From positions 6,442-70,441 of the forward strand of contig JBIRBM010000009.1 of assembly GCA_044326545.1 (NCBI GenBank): a stretch of 64,000 bases of DNA, written 5' to 3'. The stretch comes from JANWJE01 sp044326545 (GTDB lineage Bacteria > Chlamydiota > Chlamydiia > Chlamydiales > Parachlamydiaceae). Position 1 is the stretch's first letter. Each line of letters opens with the position of its first letter. The notes beneath the pieces were generated by a model. The model had not been told where the DNA came from. It did not search any database and saw nothing but the letters and a program-made list of their open reading frames with translations. Below are positions 29,101 to 35,968 of the stretch, in pieces. The translations under genes and the position numbers were made by a program.

Positions 29101-29938
29101 AATCAAACTGTCCGTTGTCAGTTAATGGTTTGACTCTCCCTTTCAAATAGCTTTTCGGATCAGCTTTTCCAAGATAATCAATGATTGCTTTAAGACTCAT
29201 AGATCTCAGGAAGTCAAATAGCGAAGTAATAGCAGATAAAATTCTATTAAAAGTGCCTCCCTTTGAAATCGTTGTGACCCTCTTTTTTAAAGGGATGTTC
29301 TCCTTTTTTACTTTTTTGACAAGATCTCTGACAATACTCTGTATCTTGAGGAATAGTAATCTTACTTCAACAGGTTCAATATCTGTTTGTTGCTTTAAGT
29401 GAATGTTTAATTGATTAAAAATTTTTTCCTTGAGATGGGCGAATTCAGGTTCATTGACCATGAGAATTCTGGCCTGGCAAGCGGCAAGCTCTGCTTGTGA
29501 CATTTGATTAAATAGAATCTCTTGCCCCTCCTCTTCATCGTCAAAGCTAGACAATAGAGAGATTAACTCTTTATTTAATATCGAAAGAGAGCGATCAGAG
29601 ATTTTGCTCACAATAGAATCATTCCCTTCAAGCTTAGTTACGCGAAATTCAGATTTGACAGGGGTATCTAAAAATAATGCTTTCTCCTTAAAAAGCAACT
29701 CAACCTTAAGATCCAAGAACGCTCTGATCACCTGTTTATCCTCAACAGTGTTTAAAATTTCAATTTCGAGCTCTTGAAATGCTCTTCCTCCTTTTTCTTT
29801 CAAAAAATCTCTTAAAACCAATCGTAATTGATCGGGCGTCATTATTTTCAAAGAATCTTCTAAACTTAAATCAATAGATTTTTTTTCATTAGATTTCATT
29901 TTAAATAAAACGGCGTTAAAATCAATTTTGTTGCTCAT
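17198..29938 (-). CDS. Giant protein with DUF3638/DUF3645-type helicase-like core
   Basis: One uninterrupted 4246-codon frame, a fifth of the window. The recognisable part is a helicase-like ATPase module of the type found in giant eukaryotic DUF3638/DUF3645 proteins: Walker A QARMGFGKTALMPL (Lys2732), Walker B/DExD-like TVFDELDAT (D2884-D2887), RALIDVGGL, FYDQAHSRGADIAQ (Arg3329) and QAIMRMRKI near 3355-3361. The first ~2700 residues are mostly helical with coiled coils and two LxxL-rich blocks; an Ala-Gln repeat lies near 3570-3595, then ~650 residues of coiled coil. No signal peptide or clear membrane span is seen. ATP binding is well supported; role, substrate and site of action are unknown, and a host-directed function is inference from its eukaryotic relatives. 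Confidence 0.85.
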   Translation of the reverse strand: MSNKIDFNAVLFKMKSNEKKSIDLSLEDSLKIMTPDQLRLVLRDFLKEKGGRAFQELEIEILNTVEDKQVIRAFLDLKVELLFKEKALFLDTPVKSEFRVTKLEGNDSIVSKISDRSLSILNKELISLLSSFDDEEEGQEILFNQMSQAELAACQARILMVNEPEFAHLKEKIFNQLNIHLKQQTDIEPVEVRLLFLKIQSIVRDLVKKVKKENIPLKKRVTTISKGGTFNRILSAITSLFDFLRSMSLKAIIDYLGKADPKSYLKGRVKPLTDNGQFDWTEKVQMEILKPQSSSPRDLQIIRELRDKARDDFAYANTPINQVTHALGMTVTNIVASRTGRHPAYDVGGFARLTTAFETQALEEITDLKNRLKLQKKYDLSGTEIEKLEDYYRGIKNGQEINEAVNAMDITLGPEEITLIVLRELVKGSQLNSDKKKTLKPYLLRKKDIKDLDKNLDDDLLNLIKDKVIEKTKEIYQTRDENIRVVARHLVNKCGDLKTGQTIYLDYGHYFHAMRIGIEKTEDHEFVIKLHDNSGAIESTLQATSGIFGKLSFASRYFSVEPMKMTLQIKVHENALYAKGEDYFHGVFSRQIGEEREKDRRAEKEYLHEIGSLFGPSFEKTLINAYEKDPACKHLLSWLGGKLDKYYQVKPKINKWEKTIQAFGAIAPDSIQFVPSLRTPAESNVCYAQRMQTNQLDVLGDRLYTKFGRFVNEWCLDKMMEAAQAIGGVTEKEIEEIRNQDKIILTPQELKEESLYLVSVPENEIASSGVQFFKSAAKLISHNIQKLKINRRIVVKEKDSYALRKISEAEALRTHNVSTEDLADVTIVNSFHNGRKKVRMVEMFIGGTRREMESTTYLKLLERHSQALADPIVIENLSYLHEDRFISHSAKLMFPQLIELQRRVITEKQERLINETEETLKKQLAQFEREDKKANERLSDLMQELRFIDHQIDLDPEIKLRETKRLKARRKHLNFETIKIETYRFHLEGLMGSVKENLGLNGKQVGLKDLKERWGAVDLNADIRAIGARFIAVHDQLVRWRMDASKREILIREFQADLYQSLMRDLYQTLMDEEKSQIHAEVHRELKKNPAFFLMFDIAKSDQRSDKLKRQLPKSSAGSTKDDIQLVTKAYCDYLEKEYSQLLVSRILEKQGRLVQKGEESFLEIAGALADVTQLSNLASLLQGNESSPSDWKELKTAWVTDLAKVWVKHLGPVYFKQFQGKTNEEVLKTCQNEFQKWLKEKTGHRMLDFQLLDFPVDLSAEIIEQIRPTKEAIRVQLDKEEISLKKLGKFFRSKRFKPRFHPLIAKEKEGNLASIEKNMISYPFFATQEMESVPAFDGLSQQFDSGLDGKEGILSSTLLFLRQNPPPVLDASSSVTEESFNEYITASLTHLEKLKSESGLENQKERVLTFITQTVKTFAKYADFSISQHHLHPFSLAFLECLTNGNRISLEEAMALIDNSERTELLNGLLTIGLLASQKDGRPQVKKQFFEIAKQWQRLLIQTSSDLSHLLTQMKVEDEDVNPPDKILDHIHQIQQAMIRSPVGLECLKAGVSAIQDSLHEYAKTLRNDDKVREMADRFEMRSGISLFIHRFFHYYSLKNWNEIETKEKLGSIQGREFFERAVLEGYKESSRAERALLEKWIQRAIETSENFEKKGKSILKIPTSLFLKQLKAKLDIQTKQDMCDIEGFIEHLVNEESLEGQDRIFGFALTIRSNVEALKRELAKETVDQTRLNHLFAEIGCARLAYELMLDQASESIKEAFEHNFEYKKEFHAALCSMREVNDELKKWINDIEKNGGAEILLAKSLDYQKQKKFEGQSLIVNPSTNLKSIKEGGGFVSFSGNLNWDVEYGVIYRGNSRSTTLPGSIKIDHSMQRLKLQDLPFQKMGNLYVYAEFGQSQIILKETPAGLVIQRRMQMLEGGSQMLQHIPFDDVQKLPAAVRDRLGIKQYWMDSEHHIYGYDQEGMPIAKLTKEGKGWTLKTKDKEDVQLISDPHANWLIQKLQHIFPVGEILQSTEGYWIPTLGIHLGEDGKCQGGDYDGMQLVKENDGDFILTKTLSDDVKTKLKMIEDRLKEVKEQIALIQKENLPSAKTEEATALFRKHKLVQLNQELVQLEEEKMEIEGRILLVRGIESDSEALKTQQLAYQKAMENFKLAKEKYLSELSVGGNGAVQSWKELDQARKHLLEVEKNCEALRLIPPPYFAYQIGVNQKLRPTSVSGAFYLAGSDSTLIHDSLTLLSSIKITEPLTVKEEKDLILLKDKFEKKESSTFEQKEVVLLLHLMYLKHLQLCRKCTVRGQLSGWNVAELETIKQSILQLAGQLKGHSVSRDVVCAWKEVKCEFTMIESLKSLFVPNQSVKEGLDIQHLNLVGNVKDSPIEKMGGSNAIVWKRKTIEGQLEQTQNQLIKRLRHLNGSEEETAAQERGFYFENFGLFDEKNLMSLFRLTENKTGVHDFTHQDVRDLFDWLIESKWIQSVAVGHQKYWQLSAEPSQFSANLFRTYLGEGHFTQNEIGQIWTRLDQFFNQAALNGGAYHLKSGKFSDLDTMINEQKKELELASLEAEAHIQFFLNTSVKLTIDDVRHAFLCDDYSEILPYVSGISEKEAEKVVDNLRNSMTRMLFYRSELQHLENAQTLLLQDHFLKKEPLAALVLLHTRRNYDLSILTPTPKQLKEMPKEKLLEEQRMARAFLLFEERFGFRCNSAQINIFKGLLIANPDDCDKIDAAQARMGFGKTALMPLIALGRADGHTLVQYVVPAPLLEKNKEDLSNFLKTMIGKKAFIDDFSRYHIAPDAQDVEGKENLRLRSLKDAAADLKKRLFFYQDVRDSKHILVQAPYVRNALEDQNKIFLSMLDQVINDPEQSRALMDCIQTLNEIRSIKTLTVFDELDATQDPISTDVNYTIGEKKAINPQEILPLETIINIVRRDPNSKTLADDLLNAFGIIENRKAIVNYLTHLDEPMPPHFPLEKRTELYLCRGILTDSHLFDMIVNKAPNTDFGTWFELKVDGTKEYDNTTPNPLMEPSLKVPLLIAVPYNAANTPKPRGSQFESLEVAAIATIRFYHDSTTKIEDEPHLSFLIDAMRRSDIDSFFISIEEMDLLGELRKIADIEDLQIRKEKRQEFFSTVSLAKMNILKRIMGRVVVAEQVKFDGGKANSDRNEQGMLHNEVIGFSGTSGDTSFQFKNIRKDPGADGNMTIGIMGRENCQSTSTLDFKKFENLDAEHFTSSLLDQILTLQGKRESRALIDVGGLCKVSHDRVAEMLFDKLVKTNALKVNPPLKGIIFFDSISNHLKVMQSNGWGGFEVVNYTDKHRKESNNKGSYFTFYDQAHSRGADIAQMDGAHAILTFSSEVTNSDWKQAIMRMRKIINPASKQNYSVILTRKADDQIKKELKMSSLIISSVIKGQDIALWLRKEEIERAAKGIAMTVKKEYESVIKNAIMQQQAKITQALYAKGNPTREQTIIFNQFIKKIGGISEFVQVTSDELSGKYGLTANKVDRNTYLNNLQDNLNSRLNQLFIEVEFANKQLGVAISSDEEARKPYREMGKRIGDMRREQLPAIFLTPGQHALAVVHSEAQAQAQAQAQAQGEAQAQAHAYAQVMVDDDLSPLDFKLVDKTYDSPDLTFIRKDNNRLAYEMGHMHHLFSREDLIVCSPAYVKKNTGIEDDLLPPIHYFLYDARAETGAPRFYLVDQEEAALFKMHEELYQGISLFDVRDFEKGGWKPVIGKNIDLTLLLNDECCRKILFLSDKIGIRPPLSLDGIAQQLQGVTQRSELEPTLLLKKASDGIQNLFHFEKWGYAGKTTTTIPVEISREGGRRHLSLNFGHQKIKIHEILHDRMQQLIQKKEPGGILNGVKKQIEEEMEALIARRNELENQLKKKIIDKTTKTRDLNITTKIKQREIEEAISEAGQVEKLTKDFSAGAREIVFRNANDLQKKLIKLTGFIEEFKIKLDLEEKAAEFNELIILGLTPKKKQDKKRFDAYLDNFEEYDKNRISAMKIRSEIDELERNLTPEVLNYHTSMSNVLKGVVLSHEQIEELETLKNEYKKTESALKEKYTPGALTSQQVDLEERITDPLLTNALINLDNKIEKVKEEIDTIVKKIGQIRLKINQEIEEIRKEILSSEQRLLEVKHSKFAIDKTLKEQEGVVKKWLGYNISLTQESKENFCESCLTLSSVLLLEQGQTFSTVMEFQPPKFHHQYHDLELQRSDRLGLDSNERSVARLNDSAYRFVIHAAQEPRKRGLVFEDVQ
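19150..19226 (-). repeat. Ala-Gln dipeptide repeat tract inside the giant gene
   Basis: On the coding strand a GCTCAAGC-type hexamer is repeated, giving about a dozen Ala-Gln pairs with interruptions (GEAQ, AHAYAQ). The DNA is a degenerate 6-base tandem repeat, a likely site of replication slippage in steps of two residues without breaking the frame. Confidence 0.85.
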
Positions 29939-29982
29939 GATAAATCCATTATCTAAAAAACCGAGTTGATAACCAACAACAC

Positions 29983-29988
29983 CATTAT
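29983..29988 (-). promoter_or_regulatory. Putative -10 element of the giant gene
   Basis: A perfect TATAAT on the minus strand lies about 45 bases before the ATG in an AT-rich spacer. No convincing -35 hexamer is seen 16-18 bases upstream. It suggests that the giant gene has its own promoter, separate from the membrane protein gene upstream. Confidence 0.35.
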
Positions 29989-30108
29989 AAAATAAAATAA
30001 TTAAAGTTTTATAAACATATATTGATTCAAGTCAAAATGCGAATGACGATATGTATTGCAAGAACTGTACCACGTTTTGTTAAGAACCTGTGTTCAAATT
30101 CAAGTGGC

Positions 30109-32223
30109 CTAATCCAACACCCCCACAATATCACGCGATATTGCGATTGCCTGAAAAAAACTGCCGTAATGATAAGCTGATCGTCCTAATCTAACAGTAA
30201 AAGAGGAGACAAGACTCGCTAGTGTGGTGTGTAAATTGATGATGATGATTTTTGAGAATAAACTCCCCTCTGCAAAACGATGCGCATTCTCTCTATCCAG
30301 ATGAGATAGAGGATAAATTCTTCTATTAAAAAGTGCACTGGCTAAAGATCCAATAAGAAAGTCTTCAACAAAGCTCGAGGTTGCCTCAGAGATCATGTTA
30401 ATTCCAGGAACTGCAAACCGTTGCATGGAAAAAAAACAACATCCAAAAACCAAACCTGCTCCCCCCTCATAAGGGTGGATCAGGACCGGAACTAAAAGGA
30501 GCATGGATTTAACTGCATAATAAATGAATCTCGAGATTTTCTTAACCGTCTTTCTTAAATCAGAGCTTTTGTCAATCGTCTTTTTCTTGTCGTTATCAAA
30601 AATCAGCAAAGGCTTTGGTAATGTGTGAATATAGTGTTTTAATCGTTTCTGGATCACCTCCTTGCTTAAAGGAGGAAGCTTCCTCGAGACAATAGCGTGT
30701 TTACACAATTCCACCTCGGTCGCTAATCCAATTTTTTGCATCATGTGTTCTAAATCATGGGGTGAATCCAGACTCAGCCAAGATTGTAAATTCTCAAAAT
30801 CTTCCTGGATAAAACCGCAATTTGCCGCTAAAAAAATAATGGAAGAAGCCCTCTCTTCCTCTAATTTATCATCAAGGCAGATTAGCCTATTGTTTACAAG
30901 TTCCAATTGATCACAAACTGATTTTTTTCCATTAAAATCGCGATAAATGTCATCAATTTCTTTTAATAACGCCCCGTCACGCAAGATCTGGAGAAGATCT
31001 TTTCCACAGACAAAAGGAAGATCTCTCACCTGCTTAAATAAAGGGGAGCAATGTTGCCACATACGCTTGGCTTCATAAACCTTGTGTAATTCACAACGTA
31101 ATTGAGCCGAGATGACATTAAGATTGTCGTATCGGATTTTAAAATCATTGCCCCCCTTTTCTAATCCTTTTCGATCCAATCCATCTGTATCGAGCTTGAG
31201 CCGCTTGACATCATGCGAAAATTGTTGATATCTCTGCACGACCTCTTGCCATTGATCCATTTCAGAAAGAGTCTCTTGAACGAATTGATTTGCTTGGTCT
31301 AAAATATCCCCTTTAAACAAATCGAAAAATTGATGGATTGACAAAATTCTCGGAATCAAAGGGGGAACTTTAGTGATCAACCTTTTAACAGCCAAAGAAA
31401 GATCTTTTTTCGCAATAAGCTGCAAACCAATCTTTATTCCAGCATAGAAATGATTGTCTCGATGATTCCCTCCATTGCCTTGCGTCGAACAAACATCTTC
31501 TAATTCGGTAAAAAAATCAAAGGGGAGTGCCTCCGCTTGATTGACCATACGATCGAACTGCTGCAAAGTCATCTGTTGCGAAGCAGCCGCCACAATTGGC
31601 CAAGCATAATCGCTAAGAGAAAGGTCTAGGACTTCACAAACCTTAAGAACAAGGTCTGATTGAAACAAGCTTAAGTAGAACAGATAATTGGATCCCGCCC
31701 CTCTTCTTCCATCGAAATGATCGAACAATAGAGATAACCGTTTTTTCATTTCAATATCGTGTATCGCATAATAGACACTCCTCAAAACAGAAAGGGAAAG
31801 GGGCAGAGCATAGCCCATCAAACAGGTTAATAGGTTGAATTGAAATAAAAGAAAGCTCAAGTGATTGCGCCTAAAAGAGACGATAATCCCTTGAGTTAAA
31901 GATAATGAAGTGACACTTAATCCCCCTAGAAATAAACAATTCAATAGTGCTGCATTCAAAAAAAGAATGGCTTTGGTTTTATTATTTTTCCCTTTACGCA
32001 GTAATTCCCCTATCGAAGAAAAATTGATGATAGTAGACGAAAGGGTTGATATCCACCACACGCCCCGATCATGATAGGCCAAATAAGCGGCTCCAATCGT
32101 GATTGAGGCAAATGCCGTGATTGTGGCTCCCGAAGCGATCTGATTTTTTACCAACAAAGAGTTGTGCCCCAGCGAAGATTTAACAGCTCCTAAACTCGGA
32201 GGATGCAGGTGGTGCGTGATCAT
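30109..32223 (-). CDS. Hypothetical multi-spanning membrane protein
   Basis: 704 residues, not recognised. Hydrophobic segments lie near residues 30-50, 55-72, 83-110 and 122-150, then a ~360-residue soluble helical region (PLIPRILSIHQFF to LKHYIHTLPKPLLIF), then two or three further hydrophobic segments after about 540 (YYAVKSMLLLVPVLI, AGLVFGCCFF). No classical signal peptide. Paired hydrophobic hairpins are a hallmark of chlamydial inclusion membrane proteins, so an Inc-like role is possible but not shown. It lies between a glycosyltransferase gene and the giant gene on the same strand, 110 and 170 bases apart. Confidence 0.65.
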   Translation of the reverse strand: MITHHLHPPSLGAVKSSLGHNSLLVKNQIASGATITAFASITIGAAYLAYHDRGVWWISTLSSTIINFSSIGELLRKGKNNKTKAILFLNAALLNCLFLGGLSVTSLSLTQGIIVSFRRNHLSFLLFQFNLLTCLMGYALPLSLSVLRSVYYAIHDIEMKKRLSLLFDHFDGRRGAGSNYLFYLSLFQSDLVLKVCEVLDLSLSDYAWPIVAAASQQMTLQQFDRMVNQAEALPFDFFTELEDVCSTQGNGGNHRDNHFYAGIKIGLQLIAKKDLSLAVKRLITKVPPLIPRILSIHQFFDLFKGDILDQANQFVQETLSEMDQWQEVVQRYQQFSHDVKRLKLDTDGLDRKGLEKGGNDFKIRYDNLNVISAQLRCELHKVYEAKRMWQHCSPLFKQVRDLPFVCGKDLLQILRDGALLKEIDDIYRDFNGKKSVCDQLELVNNRLICLDDKLEEERASSIIFLAANCGFIQEDFENLQSWLSLDSPHDLEHMMQKIGLATEVELCKHAIVSRKLPPLSKEVIQKRLKHYIHTLPKPLLIFDNDKKKTIDKSSDLRKTVKKISRFIYYAVKSMLLLVPVLIHPYEGGAGLVFGCCFFSMQRFAVPGINMISEATSSFVEDFLIGSLASALFNRRIYPLSHLDRENAHRFAEGSLFSKIIIINLHTTLASLVSSFTVRLGRSAYHYGSFFQAIAISRDIVGVLD

Positions 32224-32333
32224 GTTATCCTTGCTTGATTCCAGCTGAGTGTATTTTTTTCAGCAGGTTGTTCTAATAAAAAATTTAACTGTTACATACG
32301 CTTCAGCGCAAATTGTTCTTTTGCTGCGTCAGC

Positions 32334-33221
32334 TCAGTTAAAAGAAGCCTTCATCCTGGCCTGTCCTAATCGGTACCCCCCCCATTTGACAAGAGTTTGC
32401 AAAAATGCATAGGGAATTAAAAGAGGTTTCTCTCTCCACAATTTTTTCATCAAAGCTAAAACATACGCTCTGCCTCTTTGATTGTCTTTGCCTGCAGGAC
32501 TCAAAATATCTCGATACACATAACGCGCCAAGCCCATATCAAAATGACGGTAAAACTCTTGTTTAAGGGTGTAATCGTGAGAATGAAAAACTTCTGCTTC
32601 TGCAATATAGGCAATCTTATGATTGCGCTGCAAAAGCATTGCCGTCACAAGAGTATCCTCTCCAAAAATAACAGAAGGAAATCCTCCCACTTCATCAAGT
32701 GCGCAATTGAGATAAGCAGCGCATGAATTGGAGCAAAAAAATGTATACGATCCATAGATTGAAATATCCTCAAATGTTCGGATATGACTGACTGGAGGAT
32801 AGTTAAACTGCCGGGAAAAAGAGCCGAAAAAACCAGCTCCTTGATGAGGCAGCTGTCTTGCATAAGCAATTGATGCGCGATTTTGAACAAGGGGAGCCAC
32901 CAATTGTTCTATCGTATCAGAAGAACAGGCATAAGCGTCCTGTGTCATCATGATCACAATCGATGTGTTCAAAAATTGTCTGCCCATTTCCCGGGTTGTT
33001 CCATGATTAAATGCATCCCGGGAAATCACCAAGGTTTCAGCTCCCATAGAACGAGCGATTGGGACAGTCTCATCAGTTGAGGAGGAATCGATGATTAATA
33101 CCCTGGGATGCAAAGAGGAGAGTAAAAGAGGAGGCAGACAATGGGGCAAATGCCTTGCAGCCTGAAAAGTGGGAATTACAATACCAATAGATGGGTGCAT
33201 AAATGATCTTGATAATGTCAT
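32334..33221 (-). CDS. Family 2 glycosyltransferase, rhamnosyltransferase-like
   Basis: GT-A glycosyltransferase for surface polysaccharide. Motifs: IGIVIPTFQAARHL (13-26), VLIIDSSSTDETVPIA (40-55), the ISRDAFNHGTTRE segment typical of the rhamnosyltransferase group, MMTQDAYACS (about 90-99) in place of a DxD motif, and GFPSVIFGEDTLV (about 180-192) with the catalytic-base region. Length (295) is normal. It begins one base after the mreC stop, so it is in an operon with mreC and tyrB. Donor and acceptor are not evident. Confidence 0.85.
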   Translation of the reverse strand: MTLSRSFMHPSIGIVIPTFQAARHLPHCLPPLLLSSLHPRVLIIDSSSTDETVPIARSMGAETLVISRDAFNHGTTREMGRQFLNTSIVIMMTQDAYACSSDTIEQLVAPLVQNRASIAYARQLPHQGAGFFGSFSRQFNYPPVSHIRTFEDISIYGSYTFFCSNSCAAYLNCALDEVGGFPSVIFGEDTLVTAMLLQRNHKIAYIAEAEVFHSHDYTLKQEFYRHFDMGLARYVYRDILSPAGKDNQRGRAYVLALMKKLWREKPLLIPYAFLQTLVKWGGYRLGQARMKASFN

Positions 33222-33222
33222 G

Positions 33223-34395
33223 TTATAGCCGACATCCTTCGTTGACTATAGGAGGTAAGACGAACAACAGCGATAATTCTTCTAAAGGACCAGCAACTGG
33301 TCGAGCTTCTACATCATAGTAATAATCTCCTTCTTTCAACACCCCAACGCTTGTCACGATCGCAACATCAAATCCAGGAGGAAAAATCCCATCCATCCCC
33401 GTTGTCACCAAAACATCATTCATTTTTAAAATAGAAAGAGATCCGCCAGCTCCTTGACGAGAAGCTTTTCCGGTTCGCAAATCACGGCTCTCTCCCTCTT
33501 CATCAGAAAAGTCATAGTTAAATCCCACTCCCTTTAAATAGACCGGCTGCCCAAGTCTTGAAGAAAAAAGACTTCCCAAAAGTTCCCCTTTAGCAAGGTA
33601 CCATGTCCGATTAAAAGGTTGGAGGTTTTGCTTCACTTTTTGAAGAAGCTGCACTAGCCGATTTTGTTCCTCTAAACCAAGAGAAAGAGTCTTTTTATAA
33701 TGGAGTTGATACAATATTTTTTCAATCTGCTCACCGATCAAAAAATCTTCTTCTCCTCCCCTAGCGGCTCTTACAGAAGGTCTTAAACGACTGTCACTGA
33801 TAAGTCGAACACGAGATTGATTCTCTTCAACATGATCGATAATTCCAACAACGGCTTTTCCAATGACGACAGGGCTATTTTTAACAATCACACCCTGTTG
33901 TAAATTGCGATTGGTTGATTCTCCCACATTAATCCATAAAGAGCTATTCCAAGTGTCAAATGAACGGAAAATGACGCGGGAAGGGACAGCGTGTATCCGA
34001 TTTTTGATTGTTTTCAGCGTATTTTTCAGTGATTTTTCGTATTCTTCTGCTAATGTTTTTGTTTCTTCAGGTAGATAAGGCGCGATTTGTGTCATTTGAG
34101 AAGAAACTAATAGCTGCTCTTGAAGCTGCTCTTGCAAGTAGGCCACTTCAATTTCAAGCAATTGATTTTCAAGTTGGAGGCGCTGCTTTTCCTCTTCAAG
34201 CGATAAATGCGTGAAGGGAGAGGGCTCTGAAGGATGGACAATAGAATGCTTAATTAAAAGAACTTTTTGCCATAATGGTGCAAGAAAAGAAATGAATTGC
34301 CCTCTGATTTTATCGCTTCCATGGCGAGAGACACTCATCATGACGATGAGTGTCAAAACAATCAAGAAATAGGTAAAAATAAACTTTTTTTGCAT
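33223..34395 (-). CDS. mreC: Rod-shape-determining protein MreC
   Basis: Bitopic inner-membrane scaffold of the peptidoglycan synthesis machinery directed by MreB; in chlamydiae MreB/MreC act at the division plane because FtsZ is missing. The protein has a short cytoplasmic start, one membrane span (FTYFLIVLTLIVMMSV, about 8-23), a coiled coil (about 65-100, LEEEKQRLQLENQLLEIEV) and the MreC beta domain with VIFRSFDTWNSSLWINVG and GVIVKNSPVVIGKAVVGIID. 390 residues is longer than average because of an inserted helical stretch. It lies seven bases after tyrB. In C. trachomatis a tyrB neighbour occupies the same place (from memory). Confidence 0.88.
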   Translation of the reverse strand: MQKKFIFTYFLIVLTLIVMMSVSRHGSDKIRGQFISFLAPLWQKVLLIKHSIVHPSEPSPFTHLSLEEEKQRLQLENQLLEIEVAYLQEQLQEQLLVSSQMTQIAPYLPEETKTLAEEYEKSLKNTLKTIKNRIHAVPSRVIFRSFDTWNSSLWINVGESTNRNLQQGVIVKNSPVVIGKAVVGIIDHVEENQSRVRLISDSRLRPSVRAARGGEEDFLIGEQIEKILYQLHYKKTLSLGLEEQNRLVQLLQKVKQNLQPFNRTWYLAKGELLGSLFSSRLGQPVYLKGVGFNYDFSDEEGESRDLRTGKASRQGAGGSLSILKMNDVLVTTGMDGIFPPGFDVAIVTSVGVLKEGDYYYDVEARPVAGPLEELSLLFVLPPIVNEGCRL

Positions 34396-34402
34396 ACACG
34401 CC

Positions 34403-35596
34403 CTACATTACACTTAAAAGCGCATCTGCAAGATAAGAGACATTGTCGATATTCAACCCTGCAATATTAATCCGTCCATTATTAGGAGTATAAATCCCTT
34501 TTTCTTTTCGCAAACGCTGAACCTGTTCTATTGTCAATCCACAAAAGGAAAAAAGTCCTTTTTGATCATGTAAGGCAAAGAGATTGCGATCAGATCCTTT
34601 ACCCATTAAAGCGGCAACCAATGCTTGACGCATCTGCCGGATTCTGTCGCTCATATGATGTAATTCAATTTTCCATTCAACTGTCAGTTCATGCGATTTT
34701 AAAATTGTCGAGACGATGCGCGCTCCTTGTAAAGGAGGATTAGAATAATTTGCCCTAATCAAACTTCTCACCTGGCTTCCAATTTTTGGAATTTGCTCAT
34801 GAGATAAGCCAATAATGGTAAGAAACCCTACCCGTTCTCCATAAAGACCAAAATTTTTGGAAAAAGAATAGGCGACCAACATCTCGTGCCCTTCCTTCGC
34901 AAAGTGTCGGATGGCTTGAGCATCTTGATCAATCCCCTCTCCAAATCCTTGATAAGCCATATCAAAAAATGGAATCATCTTTTGTTTTTTAATTAATTCA
35001 CAAAGCTCCTCCCATTGGGAAAATGTGGGATCTATTCCAGTTGGATTATGGCAGCATCCATGCAACAAAATCACACTTCCAGAAGGCATGTTCCGTATGG
35101 CTTCGCACATTCCATCATAATCAAGAAGGCGTGTCTGTGGATTAAAATAGGGATAACTTCCAACACTTAAACCCGCTCTTTCAAAAATCTGCTTGTGATT
35201 GGACCAGGTAGGTTGGGAAATAAAAATCGTTTTACTGACAAGCTTAGCCAAAAACTCTGCGCCAATTCGAATAGCACTTGCTCCTCCCACTGATTGGGCG
35301 GCAAAAAAACGATCAGAGGTTAACAGGGAAGAATCAGAACCAAATAGTAATTGAAGAGAGAGGCGGAGAAAATCGGGATCTCCTTCAATCGGCAGATATT
35401 CTTTATTTAAATGCTTGCGCAGCAGGAGTGCCTCCGCTTTTTTTACGCTGGCTAAGACTAAGGGGGCTCCCTCAGCAGTTTTATAAGCTCCAATGCCTAA
35501 ATTGATTTTATTGGGACGGGGATCGGCGGCAAACAGAATAGGCAATCCTAAAATCGGATCCTCAGGCAACTGAGGAATATCGTTAAAATAAGGCAT
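34403..35596 (-). CDS. tyrB: Aspartate/aromatic amino acid aminotransferase
   Basis: PLP enzyme that transfers amino groups between aspartate or aromatic amino acids and 2-oxoglutarate. Fold-type-I motifs: NKINLGIGAYK near the N terminus, VILLHGCCHNPTGIDP (substrate and cofactor loop), and AYSFSKNFGLYGERVG with Schiff-base Lys247. The start at 35596 (MPYFNDIPQL) has GGAG eight bases upstream and gives 397 residues, matching E. coli AspC (396); the upstream TTG at 35623 has no ribosome site. Genes tyrB, mreC and the glycosyltransferase are nearly contiguous. Confidence 0.93.
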   Translation of the reverse strand: MPYFNDIPQLPEDPILGLPILFAADPRPNKINLGIGAYKTAEGAPLVLASVKKAEALLLRKHLNKEYLPIEGDPDFLRLSLQLLFGSDSSLLTSDRFFAAQSVGGASAIRIGAEFLAKLVSKTIFISQPTWSNHKQIFERAGLSVGSYPYFNPQTRLLDYDGMCEAIRNMPSGSVILLHGCCHNPTGIDPTFSQWEELCELIKKQKMIPFFDMAYQGFGEGIDQDAQAIRHFAKEGHEMLVAYSFSKNFGLYGERVGFLTIIGLSHEQIPKIGSQVRSLIRANYSNPPLQGARIVSTILKSHELTVEWKIELHHMSDRIRQMRQALVAALMGKGSDRNLFALHDQKGLFSFCGLTIEQVQRLRKEKGIYTPNNGRINIAGLNIDNVSYLADALLSVM

Positions 35597-35843
35597 ACGG
35601 AGAGCTCCGATCGTACTGTTCAAAAGTTTTAATCTTTTCTAAGAGGATAAAATGAAAGAGATTTAAGATCTCTCTGTCCGATTTTAAAGGAACTCTTTAT
35701 AAAATTGAAGAGGTTGTATTCTCGAACACAGGGTATTGCACTCATTGCGCGTGAGGGCGCAATGGCTCGAAGGTGACTTTAACCAAGGAAATTATGATTG
35801 CATAAAAATAGTCATCTTAATAAAATCAGTTCTTCATTTGCTT

Positions 35844-35916
35844 GGGGCGTTAGCTCAGTTGGTAGAGCGCAACGATGGCATTGTTGAGGTCAACGGTTCG
35901 ACTCCGTTACGCTCCA
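35844..35916 (+). tRNA. tRNA-Ala (GGC)
   Basis: A complete cloverleaf of 73 bases: acceptor GGGGCGT pairs with ACGCTCC including the alanine identity pair G3-U70; D arm GCTC/GAGC; anticodon stem CAACG/TGTTG with loop ATGGCAT (anticodon GGC); T arm AACGG-TTCGACT-CCGTT; discriminator A. The 3' CCA is not encoded. It is the only tRNA found in the window and is on the plus strand between minus-strand topA and tyrB. Confidence 0.95.
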
Positions 35917-35968
35917 TTCTTTCATGACAATCCACAACATCCACCTCTTAAAATCGCTCTCTATCCAA

